This document shows positions 9,705 to 17,692 of a DNA stretch of 21,196 bases, in pieces. The notes under the pieces are model-generated. The model had not been told where the DNA came from and ran no database searches. It saw only the letters and a list, made by a program, of their open reading frames with translations. The position numbers were made by a program, and so were the translations under genes. How positions within the stretch are numbered: position 1 is the first letter of the stretch; each line of letters starts with the position of its first letter. The stretch comes from Chromera velia (Eukaryota; Sar; Chromeraceae). The stretch lies in contig JAHBMJ010001399.1 of the NCBI GenBank assembly GCA_018398765.1, positions 10,001 through 31,196 of the forward strand, in the 5' to 3' direction.

Positions 9705-10029
9705 AAAGGTTTTCTCTCAGATGTGTTAGAATTTCTGGTATGTTTTGTCGAGCAAGTCTTTCTTTATTTCTTCTCCCTCTTCCATATCCATTGCTTTCTG
9801 AAAGACCTCACTCACTTTTTCCTCCTTCACTCTTTTCTGAAGCTCTTAGAGGTACCTCTCTTCTCCTTCCTTTGTGAGCGTTCCCTTCCATCTTGGCTTG
9901 ATTTAATCTTCTCTTTTCTTATTTTTCTTTCTCTTTTCCCTCTTTTTTATCTTTCTTCACCTATCTTTTCTTCTTTTCTTTTTGTTCTATTCTTAGTTGG
10001 CTTCGTTTTCTTCCTCGTTTCCTCTTCTC

Positions 10030-10943
10030 TCACCGCTCACATTCTCTCTTTCTAGCTTCTTCCCTCAGGACTAATCTAAGAGCTGAATGGTCTGACCGAG
10101 CTGAGCATACACAAAATACAGAAAAAAGAAGAACAGATGGCAGAAACACAGGAGACATACATGCATAGTCGATCAAGGACCTCCCTCTGTCTCCCCCCCT
10201 GTCAAAGATAAACGATCCATCGAAGTTGAAGGCTACCTTCTCCCCCCTTTCTTCGACCGCACACCGCCTCAGTCCATTCAGAGAAACAATGCCCACCGTT
10301 TCACAAAAATGAATAAAAACCCTTCCTTTCATGTTCTCCGTCTCGTCTTCAGACTCCCTCTCCAGTCTGAAAACTTCCTCTCTCCTGCCTGTTTGTGCCA
10401 ACTCTTCCCCTAGAATTAAGCTTCTCTCCCTCTTTTCCCTGTCCAAACTATCAGAGGAGTTTTCTTTCCAGTGCGGGCGTTGAAGTCCCCCATCATGCAG
10501 ACCTTTGAGAATCTGCTTTCTCCTTTTCTTTCTCTCTCTGCTCTTTTCTCTTCAATTCTCTCTGCCAAATTGTTGAGGTATGTCTTATTTGTGTAGTTCG
10601 ACTCAGAGTCTTTATGGGGGTCATACAAGCCAACGAAGAGCGGGAAGCCTGGTGCTTCTGCAAATACCGCTATCTCCATTGCTCTTTCTATTGTAAAGCC
10701 CAGCTCTCTTGCCTTTCTGCTCATCAACACCATCACCCCCCCTGTTGTTATCACTTTTCTTCCTTCCCTTACTAATGGGAAATTCGTTCTTTATAGTCTT
10801 CCTCCATTCACACTGCACACAGTGACTGTCCTCTCTGTTCTAGTTTCATTCATAAAAAGGATGTTAGCTCCTTTTGTTTCTTCTATGAAAAGCGGGCTTT
10901 GCACCAAATTCTCCGTTCTTCCTCTTACGTTCAGAGCCCACAT
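10030..10943 (-). pseudogene. LINE endonuclease domain (APE/exonuclease-endonuclease-phosphatase fold), frameshifted
   Basis: The domain starts with WALNVRGRTENLV and a later NETR that corresponds to the catalytic Glu region of APE-like LINE endonucleases. After an interruption around 10754-10800 it continues with GLYDPH and GDFNARTG, the conserved Asp/Asn motif. A frame change occurs in the overlap at 10416-10446. The next frame carries SLIDYACMSP and SDHSAL, the C-terminal catalytic His motif. In the family this domain nicks target DNA to prime reverse transcription. All key motifs survive, but they lie in three different frames, so this copy is dead. No start codon can be assigned. Confidence 0.85.
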
Positions 10944-11011
10944 CTCTACTCCTTTGTCTTTCTTGTTTTGTTTGCTTTTCCTGTTCGTCACGAGGGAAGA
11001 CGAAAAAAAAA

Positions 11012-11230
11012 ATGGAAGAAGAGGAAGACGAAGAAGAGGAAGAAGAGGAAGAAGAGGAAGAAGAAGAAAAAGAAGAAGAAGAAGAAGAAGAAGGAGAAGA
11101 AAAAGAAGAAGGAGAAGAAGAAGAAAAAGAAGAAGAGGAAATAGGAGGAGGAGAAGAAGAGGAGGAGGAGGGAGAAGAAGAAGAAAAAGAAGAAGAAGAA
11201 GAAGAAGAAGAAGAAGAAAAAGAAGAAGAA
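11012..11230. repeat. Long (GAA)n microsatellite with GGA/AAA interruptions
   Basis: About 220 bp of nearly pure purine on the plus strand, mainly GAA units with GAG and AAA interruptions. Open frames run through it in several frames on both strands, giving poly-Glu, poly-Lys/Arg, poly-Phe/Leu or poly-Ser products. These are artefacts of the repeat. A purine-pyrimidine mirror tract of this kind can form triplex DNA. It lies directly 5' of the LINE endonuclease domain. Confidence 0.9.
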
Positions 11231-12088
11231 ATCTTCCGGCGGTCTGGCCTCTTCCCACCCCTCCCTCCCCGCACTCTTTCTTTCCCCCGCCAGTGCCGGG
11301 GAAAGAGGAACAAAAACAAAGAGACTCAGAGGAAAAAGAAAAACAAGAAAAAGATCTAGAAGAAGTAGTGAAGCTGTAAGGAGATGGACCTGGTAGGGGA
11401 TAATGAGGCAAAGAAGCTCAAACGGAATAGGAAAGAGAAGAACATACACATGAACACATGTTGGCATGCATTTGTTCATCTTTGTGAATTAAACTATTCT
11501 CCTTCTCTGATGAGCCTTCAATTTTTGAGGAGAAAGAGAAGCCAAACCAGGGTCCGTCTTGCTCGGATGTGTTGATCGAGAATGGATGTATGCTGCAGAA
11601 ACATCTGGGATGTTCGAGGGTGTTTTCTGGTTCTTTCTTTCTGGGAGGGCCATAATCTACATCCCAAGAGTCTAACTGAAAGGGAATAAAATCGTTTTTT
11701 TCTTTTTTGTCCTTCCTTGGACTCTCTTTCCCTCCTCTCCTCTTCCTAACAAAAATCCTCTACCTTTTCTCACTTGGTTTCTCTCCGTCTTCCCTACAGG
11801 TAGATTGGTCTTTTCTCTATTCGGAGTTGCCCTGTTCTTCTCTGTGCACTTACCTTCACATCGTTCTACACACAAAGGAGGGTACAAAGGGGGGGGAACA
11901 CACTGGTCTACATTTTTTTTCAGTGAGTATGAAAGAGAGTTGGAGGGTAGCGAGGAACATGGCCGAGGCTCGTCTAATCGACACACCTGTATAGGGACTG
12001 CCCCTTGCAAAGCAGTCCCACTCCCTCCCCCTTGCATCAGCTCGGGGTCTCCAGTGAGCTTCTCCTCCCTGCGCTTAGGCCGGCCAAG

Positions 12089-12502
12089 CTAATTTGTAGA
12101 GGAAAAAGAGTCTCGACTATTCGGAGCGGAAGAATAAAAATTTCTACATATTTTTTTTGAAAGAGTGTGCAACTCATTGGGGGCTCCACAGGTGGTCTCA
12201 TGATTTGGTGTGCCTCCTTCCATCTCCTCCCTTTCCTCACTCAGTGCCCAAAACTTGTTCTTTCTTAAAACATCGGACTCAGATGGAGCCTTTCTGGTAT
12301 ACTTTCTCTTTGTCCTCTGTCTCTCGATTTTTCTCAGTTCTTCCCCGAGCCCCATCTTTTCTACCTTCTCTATCGTGTCTCTCACTGTCCACTCGATTAT
12401 CTCTGCCTCTAACAACTTCACCCAGGTATTTTTCTTGAGGTCCAGGTATTTTTGTTCAAATTTTTTAATCTTATTCATCCCAGATGTAATGAGCTTACGC
12501 AT
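12089..12502 (-). CDS. Possible LINE ORF1-like remnant, charged helical protein
   Basis: A 137-codon frame starting at ATG 12502. The first 80 residues are strongly helical and charged (KIKKFEQKYLDLKK, ELRKIERQRTKRKYTRK) and could form a coiled coil. The later part is low-complexity. It lies on the same strand and upstream of the LINE endonuclease, where ORF1 or the 5' end would be expected. No zinc knuckle or RRM is visible, so this is an inference from position and composition. It may also be a chance frame or belong to another element. Confidence 0.3.
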   Translation of the reverse strand: MRKLITSGMNKIKKFEQKYLDLKKNTWVKLLEAEIIEWTVRDTIEKVEKMGLGEELRKIERQRTKRKYTRKAPSESDVLRKNKFWALSEEREEMEGGTPNHETTCGAPNELHTLSKKICRNFYSSAPNSRDSFSSTN

Positions 12503-12556
12503 AACTCATGGAATGTTGTTTGTCGATCAGCATTTGTCAGCCATGTCAAGCCCCTT

Positions 12557-12804
12557 CAACCTCCCTGAACCTCAGTACCACTTGAAAAAATATAATCAAG
12601 ATCATCTCTATCTGCGGCATCTTTTTTCAAGAGACCGTTCACAGCTGCGGCATAGATAGTTAAGACACCGTCCAGATATGCGGCTTTGGCTTTCAAGACA
12701 CCATAAATGATCCGCGCCTGCGGCGCGGACTTTCAAGCTTATCCAAAAATGCAGCCTGAACTTTTAAGTGCTAGGTCAAGTGGTAGTTTGGTTCAGGGAG
12801 GTTG
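12557..12804. mobile_element. 248-bp MITE with 29-bp terminal inverted repeats
   Basis: Left end 12557-12585 starts CAACCTCCCTGAACC. The right end 12776-12804 is its inverted copy, matching at 26 of 29 positions, the mismatches being clustered in the middle. Both sides are flanked by CCCTT (12552-12556 and 12805-12809), a 5-bp target duplication. There is no coding capacity, so this is a non-autonomous DNA transposon. The superfamily is not clear from these ends. Confidence 0.85.
12611..12770. repeat. Five degenerate tandem units inside the MITE
   Basis: TGCGGC (once TGCAGC) recurs at 12613, 12646, 12679, 12719 and 12750, spaced 31-40 bp. Each is followed after 4-12 bp by a TTCAAG- or TTAAG-type core, often extended to AAGACACC. 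The units fill most of the interior between the inverted repeats. This resembles the internal repeats that some DNA transposons use as transposase-binding sites. Confidence 0.6.
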
Positions 12805-12809
12805 CCCTT

Positions 12810-13505
12810 TCATAATGGACGCCGTGCCCTATATAGGCCTTGCCCTTGCTAGCCTTTGCATATAGGCCCTTGCCGGCATTTTGCTAAAACATATGCTAAT
12901 ATATGCTTTAAAAAAATATTATGACATCCTAAAACCATGCTTCAATCTACAGGCTTCTCTATTCAGAGACTCTTCCCTGCTTCTGATTTTTTTTTATCAT
13001 GCAGGGCGGCTTTGCAGGCTGCAATTTATGAAGCCTGGTCGTGTAAATGCGGAGGCCTCTCTCTGAAAGTAAAATCAGTAAATGCAAAGATCGAAACTTT
13101 TTTTAACCGTGCTAGGGGGCCATCGCAGGGCGGCTGGCTGCGGCTCGGGCGGGGCGCCGCAGGGTCCGGCAACGACGCCTGGCGTGAGACGGCGAGACGG
13201 CATCGTGGAGTATGAAATTTCCCGTCTCAGTTTGACTGTTTGAGCTTGCACTGTTGCTCGCCTCGATCTACTTGCATCGATCGCAATGACGTGCAGCTAT
13301 GTGCAGCTTGGGCAGACGTACTGCCACTAGCTGAGTCAAAAACTCAAAAATCGCCTCACTTGATCGAGGTACACAGATCCTCTGATAAGCGCTCGATCGA
13401 GGCGTCTTTGAGCTCTCAGGTATTTCAGATCAAATCGAGACAAAGAATCTTCTCCGTGTGCTTTCTCTGCTGTGTCCTTTCTTCGCGGTACCTGCATGTA
13501 TCAGG
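12810..13505. other. Spacer and upstream region of the phosphatase-like gene
   Basis: No gene is supported. An A/T-rich part near 12870-12930 is followed by a GC-rich part near 13110-13200. A short direct repeat (TATAGGCC...TTGCC) occurs at about 12830-12875. The segment 13400-13505 may contain an untranslated exon: the sequence just before the ATG ends in ATCAG, a possible acceptor, but no donor can be fixed. Confidence 0.4.
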
Positions 13506-14039
13506 ATGAGCGACGGCGCCCCGTATAATTATTCTGCGGCGACAAGCACAGAGTCGCTGGTATTCATCGCAGAAAGGCCGTCTTATGACAAGGATCGCGA
13601 ATCCAAAGGCGCAGCATCAGCTGAGTCAATCCCTGCGTGGGTGTCTTTCATGAAAGAGCACGGGATCCGCAGAGTCTTCAGTGCGCTCGGAGACGATGAG
13701 GTCGAATGGTACCCGATCGACATCGATGCCGAGATGGTACGCAGCTTTGGAGAGGGAAAATACGTTCGGTCCTCTGTGTATGCCGACGGTGCCTTCGAAA
13801 AGGCGCTAGCTCTGGTGAAGGGAGCGATCGAGTCGAAGGAGCCCGTGGTGATTCACTGTTCGGGTGGAGGGGGGCGTGCCTCAGTGGTTGCGGCAGCCTG
13901 CCTGGCCGCCTCGCGAGGGATGACCCCGGAAGCTGCCGCCGCAGGCATAATGGAGAAAGCGGAAGCTGCGGGTGCGAGGCGGCGAGTTGACGTCACCACA
14001 GTACAACGCTTCATGGCGAGGGGGACTCTGAAGCCATAG
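13506..14039 (+). CDS. Dual-specificity/tyrosine phosphatase-like protein (Cys-X5-Arg)
   Basis: 177 residues in one exon. The signature is VVIHCSGGGGRAS at about 114-126: Cys118 would be the nucleophile and Arg124 the phosphate-binding residue of a PTP/DSP P-loop (HCX5R followed by S/T, here preceded by Ala). Upstream are a helix-strand pair (WVSFMKEHGIRRVFSALGD, about 45-63), a WYPIDID strand (about 68-74) and a helix before the loop. The short length and helical C-terminus (MTPEAAAAGIMEKAEAAG) fit the compact DSP fold. Such enzymes dephosphorylate proteins, or in some subfamilies phosphoinositides or glucans; the substrate here is unknown. The general acid Asp is not certain (Asp94 in SVYADG is a candidate). 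The frame is open further upstream to 13458, but that start is GTG; ATG 13506 is preferred. No signal or membrane segment is seen. Confidence 0.8.
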   Translation: MSDGAPYNYSAATSTESLVFIAERPSYDKDRESKGAASAESIPAWVSFMKEHGIRRVFSALGDDEVEWYPIDIDAEMVRSFGEGKYVRSSVYADGAFEKALALVKGAIESKEPVVIHCSGGGGRASVVAAACLAASRGMTPEAAAAGIMEKAEAAGARRRVDVTTVQRFMARGTLKP

Positions 14040-15122
14040 GGATGGCAGGGGAGCTCAGCCGGGTGAAGTGGAGAGAGCACGCTGATAGATAGAGAGAGAC
14101 ACAGACTCGGGGCGATATGATAGAGGGACTGTCTTGCACTTTTGCTCCTGAGACATGACGTGCGTGGCTGGCGTGTGTGCGGTTGTCCTCTGTTGCTTGC
14201 ACAGGACCGGGAATCTCCGTTTGTGACATTCGGCCTATGATTCAGGTATTGTCAGATGTTCAGGATTGGGAAGGCTCGAGCTTTCGATGTTGTCTTTTCA
14301 GCGTGCGATGAGAAAAGAAACTGCGGTTGACTAAGAATGTGGTCCGGGAGGGAAAGGAGTGTGTCTGAAGGACTTTCCAAGCGGCTGAGGTGAAGGAGTG
14401 CGATTGGAGTATGTGACTGAAAGAGTGCGGCTGATCGGCGCAAAAAGGGAAAGCATGCGGTTGAGGAAAATGTGTGGTAGAGACGGACGAACGCGCAGCA
14501 ATGGAGCACCCGAAGCTCGCGTTCACTGATGAATCAGAGTTGCTTGTCTCTGTGAGCACGAATGCGGCTGCGCGAGGGTGTGTGCGTTGCATGATGAATG
14601 GAAAGAATTTGTGTGAGACAGACCTAAGGCTTTGTGACGGTAGTTTGATGGAGATGAACGAAGACTGACTGAAAACGATTCTTTCCATGCATCTTCTCAA
14701 TGTCTCGATCTCTCTTGCAATCTCTCTCTGTCTCTGTCTCTGACACACTGATACACGCTGACTGTTCGTGTCTCTCTCACCCTCCTTGATTGGATTTCGT
14801 GCATTGAGCTTTGGTGGCTGGTTTCTTGAGGTCTGTGGATCGGTTGTTCCCATACAAACGATCGCGCACAAATGTTCTTTGAGTGGGGGCAGATGAAACG
14901 TGCATGGCTTTGCGGTGCAAAGGCATCCATTGGCCTCCATTCGGGAACCGATGCTGTTGATGCGGTGAGTGACCATGCCTTGCGGGGCTGCGTAAATAGA
15001 ATGAGCGCGCGCGTCGTCCAATCATGACACTGTGTCTTCCCTGAAATCGGCCGTTGCATCTGAGTTGCATTAGCTTCTGTGCCTATAGTTCTGTGCGCGT
15101 GTGTCGAAAGGGATTCTGTCGA
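14040..15122. other. 3' flank of the phosphatase-like gene and intergenic spacer
   Basis: No supported gene. A 253-codon minus-strand frame (15021-14260) crosses this region, but its product is Ser/His/Thr-rich with no domain and looks incidental. The plus strand shows loosely repeated GTGCGG/TTGA-type words at 14300-14470 and a CT-rich stretch at 14700-14790. A polyadenylation site could not be recognised. Confidence 0.4.
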
Positions 15123-15539
15123 CGTAAAGGCTACGGTAAAGCTAGACGTAAAGGTTCATCGCCAGGCAAACGGGGTTTTTCCAAATTTTTAGTATAGCTA
15201 CTAAGTATACGTATATACTATATAGTACATTTAGTAGACCATGTAGGCATGCAGGTCCCTAGCAGATCGACCTAGCCTCCTGAGAATATATATATGCGGC
15301 CCGGCCGGTACGTTATGTTGGTCCATTGTTGGATAAATCTCCAACTGGATGTGTTAACTTATTATAGTCTTATATATACGTATTCTGGTAGGGTATGTAC
15401 TACTATAGTAAATATATAAAGTAATTAGAATTATAGAATTTACTATACTAAGTTTAGAAGTTTAAATGAAAATTAAATTTTGTAAGGAGCTTAATTCAGT
15501 TTTATGAGTTTAATTTGAGTTTCCTAGTTATATAGTTTC
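15123..15539. other. AT-rich block with frequent TAGTA/TATA words, left of the hAT element
   Basis: Base composition falls abruptly to AT-rich after about 15170. Short palindromic words recur (TATACGTATATA, CTATATAG, TAGTA). No coding potential is seen. It continues on the other side of the hAT element at 17148-17400, so the hAT element inserted into a pre-existing AT-rich sequence. Confidence 0.5.
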
Positions 15540-15589
15540 CTATCGTTTAGGGCTGGGAAAAGGTTCATTGAGAAAAGGTTCAAATCTGA

Positions 15590-15641
15590 AAAAGTGAACC
15601 TGTTGAACCTGTTTTGAACCTGTTTTAAACCTGTTTTGGAG
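15590..15641. repeat. Left subterminal GAACCTGTTTT repeats of the hAT element
   Basis: Four to five tandem copies of (A/G)AACCTGTT(TT) follow AAAGTGAACC. Subterminal repeats of this sort are where hAT transposases bind. A matching array in the same orientation is at 17040-17085, so the arrays form direct repeats while the extreme ends form inverted repeats. Confidence 0.7.
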
Positions 15642-15801
15642 GCCAGACGCGTGGCCACTGGCACAAGGCCAGCCAGGCCCGCGCCGCCCGCGGCCGATAT
15701 GGGTGAAATAAGGAGCCGGAGCCGCGCGCACAGTAACTGTTCCCAGCCGGTTCAATCTATTATGTCGGACAGACGCATGTCAGCATATGTCAGCATCATA
15801 T

Positions 15802-15825
15802 GTCAGCATGAAAACTCATGCTGAC
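15802..15825. repeat. Perfect 10-bp hairpin near the left end of the hAT element
   Basis: GTCAGCATGA at 15802-15811 and TCATGCTGAC at 15816-15825 are exact inverse complements around the 4-nt loop AAAC. It is preceded by two further copies of ATATGTCAGCAT-like sequence (15775-15808), so the left arm is the last unit of a small tandem array. Confidence 0.75.
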
Positions 15826-16229
15826 GGTTGCAAAAATGAAGAAGTACACTGTACACGTGACTTACCAAGTTTTCTACTTACAAAGCCCCACATCAAAACA
15901 GACAGTCTCCACTGAAGGAATGAGGAAGTATAGAGTTTGTTTGACAGCAGTCTGCATGACAGTGTAATTGACAATATCTTTTTGGAGGGGCTGCTTCAGA
16001 CTCGTGCCGGCAGCAGTCCCTCTGCTTGCTTCCGCTACTGCCGTCTCCAGATCTTTTTTTTTGAACTCCCAGCTACAAGAAGGCTACCCATGGGTCTGAC
16101 CTCTTTCACTGTACAACCCTTTTTCATTCTCTTTATTGAAAAAAATTCCAAGCAAGTGGAGGGGGGGCTGCCGCTGCGGGGGGGGAGGAGGGGAAGGCCC
16201 CTCCTAGGGCCCCTCCCGCCATTCTGCAG

Positions 16230-16607
16230 AGCTACCAGCACCCTAAGAGGGGTGATGTGTTAATATTCCGCTGCGGGCCAAACGCCCTCTTTGTTGGTAT
16301 GCAGGGAAAGCTTGAGATTGTGTGCACCTTTTCTAAGAGGGGGGTTCCAACGATAACGGTACGATGGTTAGAAATTTCATACATGGGGACTGAGTATAAC
16401 ACCGGGTAGGCTCCGAAGTGGATGAGAGGGGGGTTGAACAAGAATGTTGCTCCTCATGCGAAGTACAAAGCAAGTGACACAATATTGCCAATTCATATGA
16501 TCGAGTGCACTGATGAATATTCGAAAACAGAGTTTCAATCCGATTTTATGTGGCAAAAGGTTGGAATGAATGTAAACCCAGATGTTTGGGTGCCACCCGC
16601 GGTAGCT
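16230..16607 (+). pseudogene. Exon-like coding remnant carried inside the hAT element
   Basis: One frame reads from about 16230 (just after CTGCAG, a possible acceptor) as SYQHPKRGDVLIFRCGP and continues for about 59 residues to an in-frame TAG at 16407. The same frame then stays open to about 16607, with DTILPIHMIECTDEY and DFMWQKVGMNVNPDVW. The residue mix (buried hydrophobics, charged turns, spaced Trp/Tyr) looks like a real folded protein and differs from the poly-G-derived frames on either side. GTAGGC at the TAG could be a splice donor. The pattern of RGDVLIF and VRWLEISY is loosely like a BAH/SH3-type beta domain, but I do not assign a family. Likely a captured host gene fragment or a decayed element gene. 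Confidence 0.4.
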
Positions 16608-17039
16608 AGGAGCGGTGGGGGCCATGGGGGGGAGCAGGGGGGGGGGGCAACAGGCCGGGCCGGGAGCAGCAGGTCAAAGAGGCGGCGGTGCACGAAGAGG
16701 GAGGGGGGGAGCAGGGGCCGCGGGGCAACCGGTGAGCAGATGAAAGAAAGAAAGAAACGCTGTGACGATCTTATGTTAACTAAATTGTCATGATTAATAC
16801 GATCATATATTAAATTTAATTATGGCATTTTCCAATTTTTTCAAGCTTTTTTGATTACTAATTTTCGACCATAAACAGTGAATAACTTGAGACTAATACC
16901 TAATGTGAGCATAAATATTGATTTAAACTATTTAAAAACACTACTAAGGCATAGATTCTATAATAAAACGTTCTAAAAATGCATTAAAGCCTAATTTAAA
17001 AACATAAGATAATATAAAAAAATGAGGTTTCTATTAATT

Positions 17040-17130
17040 AAAAGTGAACCTGTTTTTGAACCTGTTTTTAAACCTGATTCAGGTTCATTACTTCGAAGTG
17101 AACCTTGAACCTTGAACCTTAAACCTTTTC
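17040..17130. repeat. Right subterminal GAACCT repeats of the hAT element
   Basis: AAAGTGAACCTG with GAACCTG/AAACCTG units at 17043-17085, then GAACCTT units at 17098-17125 running to the right terminus. The first set is in the same orientation as the left-end array. Confidence 0.7.
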
Positions 17131-17147
17131 CTAGCACTACTATCGTT

Positions 17148-17692
17148 AATGTTTTTTAGGGTTAGACTTGTTTTCGCCTAAGTTTTCGCCCATAACCACC
17201 TATACTAGCGTCATATATAGTCTCACGGTCTAACAGAGTCTGGGGGTCAGAGAGTATATCTATAGGGGTATATTAGATTACTAATGGTAAAATTTTATCA
17301 TATAACTGTTATAATTAATTACTCTACTGATCAGGGTTAAGTTAGAGTAACTGAGAGAAACTTAGAGTAACTTAGATCGAGTAAAGGTTGTAAGGCTCAC
17401 AACTTCGAGTCACAAGCAATCGCAAGATGCAGAATGTAAAGAAGAAGTAGTTTTTCCCCCCTCGTACCCTGAATCTCCACAACAAGGTCAAGTTACTTCC
17501 ATTTTGTTTTCACTCTCTCAAAGTATGCCCTGGCTGCCCGCTTCCTTCTGTGTAACCACTGGCAGCTCAAAACCAGGTCCTCAAGGATTCATTCCAAATA
17601 CCCACGTTTTCCTTAAAGCGCTCGTTTTCAATCCGAAAGTAGGTCTTAGCGGTGTTAAACCCGCCCCAACGTCGCACCCACCGAGCCGTGTG
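17148..17692. other. AT-rich spacer between the hAT element and the minus-strand membrane gene
   Basis: Up to about 17400 the sequence is AT-rich and resembles the block left of the hAT element. It contains a short tandem of AGAGTAACT(T/G)AGA units at 17344-17375. From 17450 the composition returns to that of genic DNA; this part is probably the 3' flank of the minus-strand gene. A 109-codon plus-strand frame at 17504-17833 is antisense to the last exon and not supported. Confidence 0.45.

Larger units (their letters stand above)
3925..10943 (-). mobile_element. Decayed non-LTR retrotransposon (LINE, APE endonuclease/RT type), split by a nested insertion
   Basis: Read on the minus strand, the order is APE-type endonuclease (about 10943-10040), Lys/Arg/Glu-rich linker (9704-9246), reverse transcriptase (about 9223-7900), C-terminal region (7647-7321) and, after the inserted element at 7314-4829, a CCHC-type knuckle and end of the ORF (4822-4234). 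A 3' UTR and a short (AATC)n tail follow near 3940-3925. Key motifs are GDFNARTG, SLIDY, SDHSAL, GKDGMPPEIL, AFDEV and GLKQGGP. The order is that of ORF2 in many LINE clades. Several in-frame stops and frameshifts show it cannot encode an intact protein. The clade cannot be assigned by eye. The true 5' end is unclear and may lie upstream, near 12.5 kb. Confidence 0.85.
10944..12556. other. Region upstream of the LINE endonuclease, low complexity with a possible ORF1 remnant
   Basis: Contains the GAA microsatellite and then mixed sequence. Minus-strand frames at 12037-11672 and 12502-12089 are arranged so that they could represent the 5' half of the same LINE. The 11236-11400 part is A/G-rich on the plus strand and has no supported gene. 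The stretch 11400-11700 shows nothing recognisable. Confidence 0.4.
15548..17139. mobile_element. hAT-type DNA transposon, non-autonomous, 1592 bp
   Basis: The left end starts TAGGGCTGGGAAAAGG and the right end is the inverted TAGTGCTAGGAAAAGG; 17 of the first 20 positions match. The element is flanked by an exact 8-bp duplication, CTATCGTT, at 15540-15547 and 17140-17147. An 8-bp duplication and a TAGGGNTG-type end are characteristic of the hAT superfamily. Subterminal GAACCTGTTTT repeats occur at both ends. No hAT transposase (RNase H-like domain or hATC dimerisation domain) is recognisable, so it depends on an enzyme supplied in trans. Confidence 0.9.

Noticed and set aside
10822..11379. 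Plus-strand 185-codon and overlapping Arg/Lys-rich or Glu-rich open frames
   Set aside because: They exist only because the GAA microsatellite contains no stop codons; all frames on both strands are open there.
14260..15021. Minus-strand 253-codon open frame downstream of the phosphatase-like gene
   Set aside because: Ser/His/Thr-rich product without domain, membrane segment or clear splice signals; composition follows local CT/GA bias. Not excluded outright, but unsupported.
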